DNA of 7,998 bases from Clostridia bacterium. Lineage in GTDB: Bacteria; Bacillota; Clostridia; Oscillospirales; CAG-272. The translations under genes and the position numbers were made by a program. The stretch spans positions 1-7,998 of the forward strand of contig JAFWWR010000104.1 of assembly GCA_017518025.1 (NCBI GenBank), in the 5' to 3' direction. Under the pieces are notes generated by a model. It did no database searches, was not told the DNA's origin, and was given only the letters and a program-made list of their open reading frames with translations. Each line of letters opens with the position of its first letter. Position 1 is the first letter of the stretch. Positions 1 through 5,715 of the stretch are shown one piece after another.

Positions 1-1198
1 GGTTCGTCAGCTCGTCCCCGAGGAACACGGAGATGATGGCGGGCGGCGCCTCCGCCTTGCCGAGGCGGTGGTCGTTGCCCGCGGACGCCACGGCGGCGCG
101 GAGAAGATCCTGGTAGTTGTCCACCGCCGAGATCACGGCGGTGAGGAAGATGAGGAACTGCTCGTTCTCCCTCGGCGTGTCGCCCGGGTCGAGAAGGTTC
201 TTCCCCTCCACGGTGGAGATAGACCAGTTGTCGTGCTTGCCGGAGCCGTTGACGCCCTCGAAGGGCTTCTCGTGGAGCAGACACACCAGCCCGTGGCGGG
301 ACGCCACCTTTTTCATGATCTCCATGGTAAGCTGGTTCTGATCGCAGGCTATGTTCGCCTCGGCGAACACCGGAGCCAGCTCGTGCTGAGCGGGCGCCAC
401 CTCGTTGTGCTCGGTCTTGGCGAAGATCCCGAGAGACCAGAGCTCCCGGTTGAGATCTTCCATGAATTCGCGGACGGCGGGCTTGAACGCGCCGAAATAG
501 TGGTCGTCAAGCTGCTGATCCTTCGGAGCAGGGGCGCCGAAGAGGGTCCGCCCGGTGTAGATCAGGTCGCGCCTCTTGTCGAAATCTTCTTTTTTTATGA
601 GGAAAAACTCCTGCTCGGCGCCTACGGTGGTGACGACGCGCCCCGACGCGTTGCCGAACAGTCTCAGTACCCGGAGCGCCTGACGGCTCAGGGCCTCCAT
701 GGAGCGGAGCAGCGGAGTTTTCTTGTCAAGCGCCTCTCCTCCGTAGGAGCAGAAGGCGGTGGGGATGCAGAGTACGTTGTCCTTGACGAAGGCGTAGGAC
801 GTGGGGTCCCAGGCGGTGTAGCCGCGGGCCTCGAAGGTGGCGCGGAGCCCGCCGGACGGGAACGACGACGCGTCCCCCTCTCCCTTGACCAGTTCCCTGC
901 CGGAGAAGACCTCTATCGCCCTGCCGGAGCCGTCGGGATCCGGCGAGAGGAAGGACTCGTGCTTTTCCGCGGTCATTCCGGTAAGGGGCTGGAACCAGTG
1001 GGTGAAGTGTGTAGCTCCCCGCTCGATGGCCCACTCCTTCATGGCGCCCGCCACGGCCTCCGCCGCGGAGATATCGAGCCGTCTGCCCTCAGCCGTAGTC
1101 TTTTTCACGGCGCGGTAGACGTCCTCGGGCAACCTCTCCCTCATCACCGCGTCGCTGAAAACCATATTGCCGAAGTCTTTTGTCATTTCGTTTTTCAA
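1..1198 (-). CDS. glnN: Type III glutamine synthetase, 5' part (runs off left edge)
   Basis: Catalyses ATP-dependent condensation of ammonia with glutamate to glutamine in the cytoplasm, the entry step of nitrogen assimilation. About 399 N-terminal residues are present; GSIII proteins are usually around 700 aa, so the C-terminal part lies outside the window. The reverse-strand translation carries GSIII hallmarks: THWFQPLTGMTAEKH, DASSFPSGG, FEARGYTAWDPTS, the glutamate-rich active-site segment GAEQEFFL (E195 and E197 counted from the TTG), DQQLDDHYFG, the HNEVAPAQ segment (H264, E266) and NGSGKHDNWS ending the GKH at H322. I place the start at TTG 1198 because AGGAG (1210-1206) lies 7 nt upstream. 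The first ATG (1186) is 19 nt from that site, too far for normal initiation. Its own promoter is at 1277-1249, and it is divergent from the surface-protein gene. Family assignment is very secure; only the start is inferred. Confidence 0.97.
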   Translation of the reverse strand, partial: MKNEMTKDFGNMVFSDAVMRERLPEDVYRAVKKTTAEGRRLDISAAEAVAGAMKEWAIERGATHFTHWFQPLTGMTAEKHESFLSPDPDGSGRAIEVFSGRELVKGEGDASSFPSGGLRATFEARGYTAWDPTSYAFVKDNVLCIPTAFCSYGGEALDKKTPLLRSMEALSRQALRVLRLFGNASGRVVTTVGAEQEFFLIKKEDFDKRRDLIYTGRTLFGAPAPKDQQLDDHYFGAFKPAVREFMEDLNRELWSLGIFAKTEHNEVAPAQHELAPVFAEANIACDQNQLTMEIMKKVASRHGLVCLLHEKPFEGVNGSGKHDNWSISTVEGKNLLDPGDTPRENEQFLIFLTAVISAVDNYQDLLRAAVASAGNDHRLGKAEAPPAIISVFLGDELTN

Positions 1199-1213
1199 AG
1201 CGCTTCTCCTCCC
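1196..1213 (-). promoter_or_regulatory. Ribosome binding site that selects the TTG start of glnN
   Basis: On the minus strand GGGAGGAG (1213-1206) is followed after 7 nt by TTG (1198-1196). The next in-frame ATG lies 12 nt further in. The spacing strongly favours TTG, giving an N-terminus of MKNEMTKDFGNMVF. Confidence 0.75.
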
Positions 1214-1248
1214 GGCCTCCGATTTGTCGAAAAATACCTTATTCGATT

Positions 1249-1277
1249 ATTATATACGATATTCCGCCCCTTGTCAA
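1249..1277 (-). promoter_or_regulatory. Consensus SigA-type promoter of glnN
   Basis: Read on the minus strand, TTGACA (1277-1272) is followed by a 17-nt spacer and TATAAT (1254-1249), a perfect match to the housekeeping consensus in both hexamers and spacing. Transcription would start near 1242, leaving a leader of about 44 nt. That is too short for a glutamine riboswitch plus expression platform, so control would have to act on the promoter itself. Confidence 0.88.
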
Positions 1278-1380
1278 TCGGAAACGGGGGAAAGGAGCAG
1301 ATAACGGGAATAATTGTGAAACGCAAGATAATAAAGCATATTATACAAAACCGGATGAGTCGCTTTGTTTATTATGCCTA

Positions 1381-1408
1381 TTGCATATATATACATATAT
1401 GGTATACT
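1381..1408 (+). promoter_or_regulatory. Promoter of the surface-protein gene
   Basis: TTGCAT (1381-1386), a 16-nt spacer and TATACT (1403-1408), with TG at 1400-1401 forming an extended -10. The surrounding DNA is very AT-rich with TATA-type repeats, so the exact -35 is less certain than the -10. The predicted start is about 35-40 nt upstream of the ATG at 1452. Confidence 0.6.
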
Positions 1409-1451
1409 GTTAGGGAAGAAAGTTTTGAAACGAAGAAGGAGACTGAACGAT

Positions 1452-2195
1452 ATGAAAAAAATAACCGCAATTATCATATTCATTCTTATGCTTTTTACTC
1501 TTCTCATCCTCCCCGCGTCGGCTGAAACAGAGACGAGGCTCTTTACGGATGATTCCGGTATTGATACTGATGACTATTCCAACCGCGAGCTCGAGATACT
1601 TGCAATTGGCGGCGGAAGAGAGAAGGATTTTTCCAGACTGATGGAAAATAACGATTACGAGTATGATTGGATCGTTGTTGTTGTCGACCTTGACCACCCG
1701 TCTTTAATAGGACACCCGAGAGACATGGAAGATTTTCTCCTTAAGGAGACCTATGACGGGGTTCCTTTGACAGATATAGAAAAGATCGAAGGCGAGGGAT
1801 ACGACTGTTATTATTATTTCCGGCTTTATTTGGAGAATCAAACGGAAGACGGCGTTCTCGGCGCGTTGAAAAAATTAAACGATATACACGGGATTATTTA
1901 CGCTGAGCCTCACTATGATAATCCCCAGTATATGAACGTCTCCGTTGATTATGCAGATGACAATGACTACACATATAATACCGGCGAAGAAGATCTCACC
2001 GAAACCGCCGCTCCAGCCGAGACGCCCGCTCCCGCGGAAACCGCCGCTCCCGCGGCGCAGCCGCCGGCACCTCAGCCCGTGACGGCTCCGCGCACCGCAG
2101 ACGGATTCGCCGTGACGGCGGCAGTCCTCGCGGCGGCTGTCATCGCCTGTCTCTGCATCGGCGCCGCCGTTCTGAAGAAAAAGGGCGTGAAATAA
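1452..2195 (+). CDS. Secreted membrane-anchored surface protein with propeptide-like domain
   Basis: 247 aa. The start is ATG 1452, since AGGAG at 1437-1441 lies 10 nt upstream; an upstream in-frame ATG (1365) sits before the promoter and is rejected. Residues 1-24 are a signal peptide ending ASA. Residues about 70-160 contain DWIVVVVDLDHPSL, an acidic stretch, then VLGALKKLNDIHGIIYAEPHY. This pattern matches a domain I know from Clostridia surface proteins and resembles subtilisin-type propeptide (I9-like) folds ending in a VxxAEPNY strand. An Ala/Pro/Glu-rich linker follows (about 180-212), then PRTAD (213-217), a membrane helix (219-241) and a KKKGVK tail. The tail architecture resembles sortase substrates, but PRTAD is not a clean LPxTG/NPxTG motif, so simple membrane anchoring is as likely. 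No catalytic domain is visible. The first two thirds use AT-ending codons, while the linker onward is GC-rich. Monocistronic, with a terminator immediately downstream. Ligand and role unknown. Confidence 0.88.
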   Translation: MKKITAIIIFILMLFTLLILPASAETETRLFTDDSGIDTDDYSNRELEILAIGGGREKDFSRLMENNDYEYDWIVVVVDLDHPSLIGHPRDMEDFLLKETYDGVPLTDIEKIEGEGYDCYYYFRLYLENQTEDGVLGALKKLNDIHGIIYAEPHYDNPQYMNVSVDYADDNDYTYNTGEEDLTETAAPAETPAPAETAAPAAQPPAPQPVTAPRTADGFAVTAAVLAAAVIACLCIGAAVLKKKGVK

Positions 2196-2224
2196 CGAAA
2201 AAAGCGCAACTTTCCGCTGCAAAA

Positions 2225-2265
2225 GCGGACCGGAGGGATCCCGTTCCCTCCGGCCCGCCTTTTTT
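2225..2265 (+). terminator. Strong intrinsic terminator after the surface-protein gene
   Basis: Arms 2225-2238 and 2245-2258 pair with 13 base pairs and one A-C mismatch around a 6-nt loop (2239-2244), followed by a run of six T (2260-2265) and a second T-rich stretch (2269-2276). It begins 30 nt after the stop codon. Confidence 0.93.
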
Positions 2266-2311
2266 CTCCTTTTTTTGGCGGTTATTTCCGGGTCATTCCC
2301 AAAAACTCCAC

Positions 2312-2340
2312 TTGACAACCGGGCCCGCAAGGGATAAAAT
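2312..2340 (+). promoter_or_regulatory. SigA-type promoter of the DUF1292 gene
   Basis: TTGACA (2312-2317), a 17-nt spacer and TAAAAT (2335-2340). The predicted start is near 2347, giving a leader of about 66 nt. In that leader GATGCGG (2344-2350) can pair with CCGCATC (2385-2391), placing a stem at the extreme 5' end of the transcript. Confidence 0.82.
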
Positions 2341-2412
2341 AAAGATGCGGGGACGTCTTTCCCTGATGAAAAGCGTAATTTGTGCCGCATCCGCGGCGGA
2401 CGGGAGATAACA

Positions 2413-2733
2413 ATGGATAACGAAGAAAAGAAAGACCTCGGCGAAAACGAATACGAAGACGAGATACTTATCCTCACCGACGAGGACGGCAAGGAACTGA
2501 ACTTCGCCCTTCTCTCCTCTCTGGAGTACGAGGGAAGCGAGTACAGGGCGCTTATCCCCGTCGACGAAGAAGGGAACGAGACAAGCGACGAGTACGTGAT
2601 CCTCAAGATCGCCACGGACGAGAACGGCGAGCAGGTGCTGGAAACCATCGAGGACGACGAGGAATTCGACCGGGTGGCGGACATCTTCGACGATCAGCTG
2701 TCCGACGTGTTCTACGACGAGCCCGAACAGTAA
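2413..2733 (+). CDS. DUF1292 family small acidic protein (YrzB-like)
   Basis: 106 aa; function unknown in the family. I choose ATG 2413 because GGGAG (2402-2406) is 6 nt upstream; an earlier in-frame ATG at 2380 has no such site. The protein is extremely acidic: 39 Asp/Glu against 6 Lys/Arg. It has the DUF1292 signature of a repeated beta pattern: EILILTDEDGKELNF, then YRALIPVDEEGNETSDEYVILKI, then an acidic tail with DDEEFDRVADIFDDQL. No signal peptide or membrane segment, so cytoplasmic. It has its own promoter (2312-2340), and a small hairpin, AACACC-CTGC-GGTGTT (2743-2758), just past the stop may mark its 3' end or a processing site before the downstream structured RNA. The domain is common in Firmicutes, often near ruvX/RNase J-type genes, but no such neighbours occur here. 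Confidence 0.9.
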   Translation: MDNEEKKDLGENEYEDEILILTDEDGKELNFALLSSLEYEGSEYRALIPVDEEGNETSDEYVILKIATDENGEQVLETIEDDEEFDRVADIFDDQLSDVFYDEPEQ

Positions 2734-2766
2734 GACCGGAATAACACCCTGCGGTGTTCGTTTAAT

Positions 2767-2939
2767 GCGAGTGATAAAAACCCTCAAAGAGTAAAATGGA
2801 GCCCGGACTCCGGCCGCGGGATGCAGACCTCCCCGCCGGCGCCGTCGCGCATTGCGCCTCCGCGCCGCCGGGACGTTGGGAGCACGAACCGTCCGGGAGG
2901 GCACCGTCCTTGCGTGAGCAGGGTTTCTTCTTCACTTGC
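2767..2939 (+). ncRNA. ssrS: Probable 6S RNA (rod-shaped, about 173 nt)
   Basis: 6S RNA mimics an open promoter and sequesters the housekeeping RNA polymerase holoenzyme. Seen here: a long imperfect hairpin on the plus strand. GCGAGTG (2767-2773) pairs with CACTTGC (2933-2939, one G-U); AAACCCT (2778-2784) with AGGGTTT (2920-2926); CCCGGAC (2802-2808) with GTCCGGG (2891-2897); 2832-2842 with 2862-2872 (10 pairs, one C-C mismatch); and an apical GCGC/GCGC hairpin at 2847-2857. A large asymmetric internal loop (2809-2831 opposite 2873-2890) lies about 43 nt from the 5' end, where 6S RNA has its central bubble. Against the E. coli 6S sequence as I remember it, the 3' half shares GTTGG-GAGCA and CCGTCCG-GAG in the same order. 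T-rich DNA (2958-2979) follows. No strong promoter is visible directly upstream, so it may be processed from the DUF1292 transcript. Length, shape and motifs support 6S; SRP RNA, RNase P RNA and tmRNA signatures are absent. Confidence 0.66.
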
Positions 2940-2956
2940 CGACGGCACCGCGGGGC

Positions 2957-2979
2957 CTTTTTATCCTTTTTGATTTTTT
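2957..2979 (+). terminator. T-rich tract, possible terminator of the structured RNA
   Basis: Three T runs (2958-2962, 2967-2971, 2974-2979) follow the closing stem of the RNA and a short GC-rich segment (2941-2956) that can form only a weak hairpin, GGC/GCC with CC/GG. Termination here is plausible but not a textbook structure. Confidence 0.4.
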
Positions 2980-3010
2980 GCCAGTTTGTACAAAAAACGC
3001 CCTTCGTATT

Positions 3011-3032
3011 GGTCAAAAGACAGAAATTGACC
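3011..3032. repeat. Inverted repeat upstream of the lipoprotein promoter
   Basis: GGTCAA (3011-3016) and TTGACC (3027-3032) are perfect complements separated by 10 nt, ending 18 nt before the -35 hexamer at 3051. The position fits a binding site for a dimeric activator or repressor. No regulator is identified. Confidence 0.45.
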
Positions 3033-3035
3033 GGA

Positions 3036-3064
3036 CGCGCAAAAGTGATATTGATTATTGCGCG
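3036..3064. promoter_or_regulatory. Operator-like palindrome spanning the -35 of the lipoprotein promoter
   Basis: CGCGCAA (3036-3042) and TTGCGCG (3058-3064) are perfect complements separated by 15 nt. The -35 hexamer (3051-3056) lies between the two arms, so a protein bound here would block RNA polymerase. GC-rich arms in an otherwise AT-rich stretch make chance less likely. Confidence 0.55.
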
Positions 3065-3079
3065 AAAATGTGATACAAT
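3051..3079 (+). promoter_or_regulatory. Promoter of the substrate-binding lipoprotein gene
   Basis: TTGATT (3051-3056), a 17-nt spacer and TACAAT (3074-3079), with TG at 3071-3072 forming an extended -10. Transcription would start near 3086, leaving a leader of about 90 nt with two hairpins. Confidence 0.72.
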
Positions 3080-3097
3080 AACTTGAATTGGTATTTA

Positions 3098-3153
3098 CCG
3101 GGACGGCCGCTGAAGCGTCCCGGCGCGATTTCCACCCGCGGCGGAGCCCGCGG
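3098..3153 (+). promoter_or_regulatory. Leader with two stable hairpins before the lipoprotein gene
   Basis: Hairpin 1 pairs CCGGGACG (3098-3105) perfectly with CGTCCCGG (3116-3123) around a 10-nt loop. Hairpin 2 pairs CCGCGG (3136-3141) with CCGCGG (3148-3153) around 6 nt. Neither is followed by a T run, so they look like mRNA-stabilising or protein-binding elements rather than terminators. I recognise no riboswitch class. Confidence 0.5.
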
Positions 3154-3176
3154 AACAGATTTTACGGGAGAAAAGT

Positions 3177-4979
3177 ATGAAAAAGATCGTTTCATTTGCA
3201 CTTGCGGTGATCATGCTCGCCGCGGCGCTCGCCGGGTGCACCACGCTGAAGAAGCTGCCCGACGGAACCTACGACAAAGGCGCCGTCATCGAGATGTATC
3301 TCTCGGGGGAGGTCTACAACTTCGACCCGCAGATAAGCATCACCGACGAAAATATGCTCAAGGTCATGAGTCTCCTCTTCGAGGGGCTGACCCGCATCAA
3401 CGCCAAAGGCAAGTGGGAAAAGGCGCTGATGAAGGACTACAAGGTCAAGGCGGACGACCGCGACGGATACTGCGTCATCATTACGCTCAAACACACGAAG
3501 TGGAGCGACGGCAGATCGGTCCAGGCCATCGACTTCGTCAACTCCTGGAAGCGGATCCTCGATCCCAACAATTCCTGCGAGGCGGCGTCCCTTCTCTACG
3601 ATCTGAAGAACGCCCGGGAGATCAAGCGCGGCGACGCCGGGATCTCCGTGGACGACCTGGGCGCCTCCGCCATCGACACCTATACTCTGAAGCTGACTTT
3701 CAAGAACGACAACCCCGATCTTGACAGATTCTTCAGAAACACCGCCTCCATCGCGCTGGTCCCCCTGAGAGAGGACGTCATCGCCATGTACGGCGACAGA
3801 TGGGCGATGCGCACCACCTCCATCTGCACCAACGGACCTTTCGTCCTGAGAGAGGCGGACGAGGGCGGCGTTCTCCGTCTTGAGAGATCCGGTTTCTACT
3901 ACAGAGACCCCGAAAAGGACAAATACCTTGACAAGTACGTGATCCCGTTCCGGCTCCGCACGGACTACTCCCGCGGAGACGGCGAGGCGCAGGTCAAGGC
4001 GTACGAGAACGAAGAGATATTCTATCTCGGCGATCTTCCCCTGTCGAAGCGCGCTGACTACAAGGGCTCAGCGAAAGTGAACGATATGATGGTCACGCAC
4101 ACCTACTTCTTCAATACGGAGAACAAGGTGCTGAACAAGGCGGAGGTGCGCCGGGCGCTCTCTCTCGCCATCGACAGAGAAAAAGTCGCGGAGATCCTGA
4201 CCTTCGCGCAGCCCGCCGTCGGTTACATCCCCTACGGAGTGTCCGACACCACCGCCAAGAGCTCCTTCAGAGGAGCCGGCGAGGACCTCATCTCCTCCAA
4301 GGCGAACACCGAGGAGGCGAAAAAGCTGCTCAGATCGGCCGGAGTCAGCGGCGGTTCCTTCAGCATCACGGTCCGCGGCAACAGCGAAGCGGATATCGCG
4401 GTGGCTGAGTACGTCGCGGGCGAGTGGAACAAACTCGGCTTCAGCGTTGACGTCAAGAAGATCGGTACCAGCAAGCTCACCGTCACCGAGGGCGACCTGA
4501 CCGTCACCTACACCGTGGATGATTTCGAGGATCTCTACAACAGCGGCGACTTCGACGTGATCGCGGTGGATATGTCCATGCTTTCCTCCGACGCGTTCTC
4601 CGCGCTCGCCCAATTCGCCGACGAGTTCTCCGGCAGGGGCGTCGACATGACCCCCGGCGGCGGATACGAGATCTACCGTCACGTGACCGGCTACTCCGAC
4701 AGCGACTACAACGACCTTATCGACCGCATCGATAACGAGACAAACAAAGCCGCGAGAGCCGATCTCCTCCACGAGGCGGAGAAGAAACTCCTGCAGGATA
4801 TGCCGGTCTGCCCCATCGTGTTCCTCCAGTCGGCGTACGTTTCGAACAAACTCCTCTCCGGCTTCAAGGTGGACCGCTTCGGCCTGGTCGACTTCAAGCG
4901 GGTGAAGATGAAGAACTACATGAATTACAAGACTCTCGATGAAGAAGAGGAGGCGGCTGCTGCCGAAGCGGCCGACTGA
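3177..4979 (+). CDS. Peptide-type ABC transporter substrate-binding lipoprotein (SBP_bac_5 family)
   Basis: 600 aa, normal for the OppA/DppA type. It should capture oligopeptides or similar solutes outside the membrane and pass them to an ABC permease. Start ATG 3177 has GGGAG (3166-3170) 6 nt upstream. Residues 1-20 are a lipoprotein signal ending in a textbook lipobox L18-A19-G20-C21, so Cys21 is lipidated. Family hallmarks follow: FDPQISITDEN near 49-59, LLFEGLTRINAKGKW (67-80), WSDGRSVQAIDFVNSWKRILDP (109-130), VRRALSLAIDREKVAEIL from residue 324, and a C-terminal YSDSDYNDLID segment followed by the LLxDMPVCPIVFLQ motif typical of the last lobe. The extreme C-terminus is an acidic/Ala tail, EEEEAAAAEAAD. 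No permease or ATPase gene is nearby, so it must share a transporter encoded elsewhere or act as a sensor lipoprotein. It has its own promoter and a downstream hairpin, and sits alone in its transcription unit. Substrate cannot be deduced. Confidence 0.95.
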   Translation: MKKIVSFALAVIMLAAALAGCTTLKKLPDGTYDKGAVIEMYLSGEVYNFDPQISITDENMLKVMSLLFEGLTRINAKGKWEKALMKDYKVKADDRDGYCVIITLKHTKWSDGRSVQAIDFVNSWKRILDPNNSCEAASLLYDLKNAREIKRGDAGISVDDLGASAIDTYTLKLTFKNDNPDLDRFFRNTASIALVPLREDVIAMYGDRWAMRTTSICTNGPFVLREADEGGVLRLERSGFYYRDPEKDKYLDKYVIPFRLRTDYSRGDGEAQVKAYENEEIFYLGDLPLSKRADYKGSAKVNDMMVTHTYFFNTENKVLNKAEVRRALSLAIDREKVAEILTFAQPAVGYIPYGVSDTTAKSSFRGAGEDLISSKANTEEAKKLLRSAGVSGGSFSITVRGNSEADIAVAEYVAGEWNKLGFSVDVKKIGTSKLTVTEGDLTVTYTVDDFEDLYNSGDFDVIAVDMSMLSSDAFSALAQFADEFSGRGVDMTPGGGYEIYRHVTGYSDSDYNDLIDRIDNETNKAARADLLHEAEKKLLQDMPVCPIVFLQSAYVSNKLLSGFKVDRFGLVDFKRVKMKNYMNYKTLDEEEEAAAAEAAD

Positions 4980-5006
4980 TTTCCCCTCCCCTACGGCAAA
5001 CGATGT

Positions 5007-5041
5007 GGCGCAGGATCCCCGGAAACGGGTCGTCCTGCGCC
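5007..5041 (+). terminator. Hairpin with GAAA tetraloop after the lipoprotein gene
   Basis: GGCGCAGGA (5007-5015) pairs perfectly with TCCTGCGCC (5033-5041). Inside, CCCG (5018-5021) pairs with CGGG (5026-5029) closed by GAAA (5022-5025). It starts 28 nt after the stop. The following sequence is only moderately T-rich, and a smaller CCCC/GGGG hairpin (5049-5060) follows, so termination may be partial with read-through into the DUF4364 gene, which lacks a clear promoter. Confidence 0.6.
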
Positions 5042-5097
5042 TGTTGTTCCCCTTTCGGGGGCGCCCCCAATAAAATAAACATACAGGAGTCGTAAAA

Positions 5098-5697
5098 ATG
5101 AGCATGACGCTTCAAAATCCGGAAGAGATAAAAATATTCATACTGTATCTGATGGACCGGATCGGGTACCCGCTCAGCTATTCCGAGATCGGGAACATCG
5201 TTATCCGCGACGGGATCATCGATTATTTTGCCTTCTTCGAGCAGTTCAACGAGCTGATCCGCGCAGGCCACGTGGCGGTTGCGGACGAGAACGGCGTCCC
5301 CGCGGAACGGTTGCCCCGGGATGACGACGAAAACCCCGCCGACCCCGGAAAATCCTACGTGATCACGAAATCAGGCAAGCTTATCGCCGACAGTCTCGCT
5401 GACAATATCCTTATGGCTGCGGTGCGCGAAAAGAGCTATCTCAGCGCCATGCGCCACCTCTCCCTGGAGAAGAAGGGCGCCGTGACGGATCAGTCCTTCG
5501 AGCGCGACGGAGACCGGTACGTCTTCCGCTGCAACATCCGCGACAAGGACGGCCTCGCCATGGAAATGGCGCTGCGGGTGGACACGGTGTACCAGCTCAA
5601 CCGCATCCGGCTCAACTTCGACGAAAATCCGGACGTGGTCCTCCGGGGTATGCATGCAATTCTCAGCGGAAATGCCAATTATTTGTTCGAAAATTGA
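5098..5697 (+). CDS. DUF4364 family protein, predicted winged-helix regulator
   Basis: 199 aa cytoplasmic protein. Start ATG 5098 has AGGAG (5085-5089) 8 nt upstream. Residues 8-60 (IKIFILYLMDRIGYPLSYSEIGNIVIRDGIIDYFAFFEQFNELIRAGHV) match the helix-turn-helix-like N-terminus of DUF4364, found mainly in Clostridia. After an acidic, disordered-looking insertion (about 62-84), SYVITKSGKLIADSL (86-100) is the usual wing plus following helix. The C-terminal half is the family-specific beta-rich domain with an RYVFRCNIRD strand. The fold suggests DNA binding; no target or biochemical function is established to my knowledge. No convincing promoter precedes it. It may depend on read-through past the 5007-5041 hairpin from the lipoprotein gene, which would couple a putative regulator to a transporter component; this is inference. 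Confidence 0.87.
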   Translation: MSMTLQNPEEIKIFILYLMDRIGYPLSYSEIGNIVIRDGIIDYFAFFEQFNELIRAGHVAVADENGVPAERLPRDDDENPADPGKSYVITKSGKLIADSLADNILMAAVREKSYLSAMRHLSLEKKGAVTDQSFERDGDRYVFRCNIRDKDGLAMEMALRVDTVYQLNRIRLNFDENPDVVLRGMHAILSGNANYLFEN

Positions 5698-5715
5698 GAA
5701 AAAAGCCGTTATTTT

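Noticed and set aside
1199..1248. Glutamine riboswitch in the glnN leader
   Set aside because: The leader implied by the consensus promoter is about 44 nt, too short for aptamer plus expression platform, and no convincing stem is present.
1381..1402. AT dinucleotide tract as a microsatellite or phase-variation repeat
   Set aside because: The alternating AT run is short and interrupted, and is explained by the promoter spacer.
68..1525. 485-residue open frame on the plus strand
   Set aside because: It is antisense to glnN, whose reverse-strand translation matches GSIII throughout. The plus frame has low-complexity Val/Arg/Gly content and runs through the intergenic promoters.
1875..2904. Two long minus-strand frames across the DUF1292 gene
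   Set aside because: Ser/Arg/Val-rich shadows that cross a strong terminator and promoter; the DUF1292 match on the plus strand explains the coding signal.
2767..2939. SRP RNA, RNase P RNA or tmRNA as identity of the structured RNA
   Set aside because: I find no GGAAGGAAGCAG-type SRP apical motif, no conserved RNase P core motifs, and no tRNA-like CCA end.
2796..3086. 96-residue plus-strand frame over the structured RNA
   Set aside because: No ribosome site, composition follows the GC-rich stems, and the nested complementarity explains the region better.
3083..3724. 213-residue plus-strand frame overlapping the lipoprotein start
   Set aside because: Arg-rich frame-shifted reading of the leader and lipoprotein gene, without a ribosome site.
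4068..5105. 345-residue open frame on the minus strand
   Set aside because: Antisense shadow of the substrate-binding lipoprotein; no ribosome site, and no recognisable domain.
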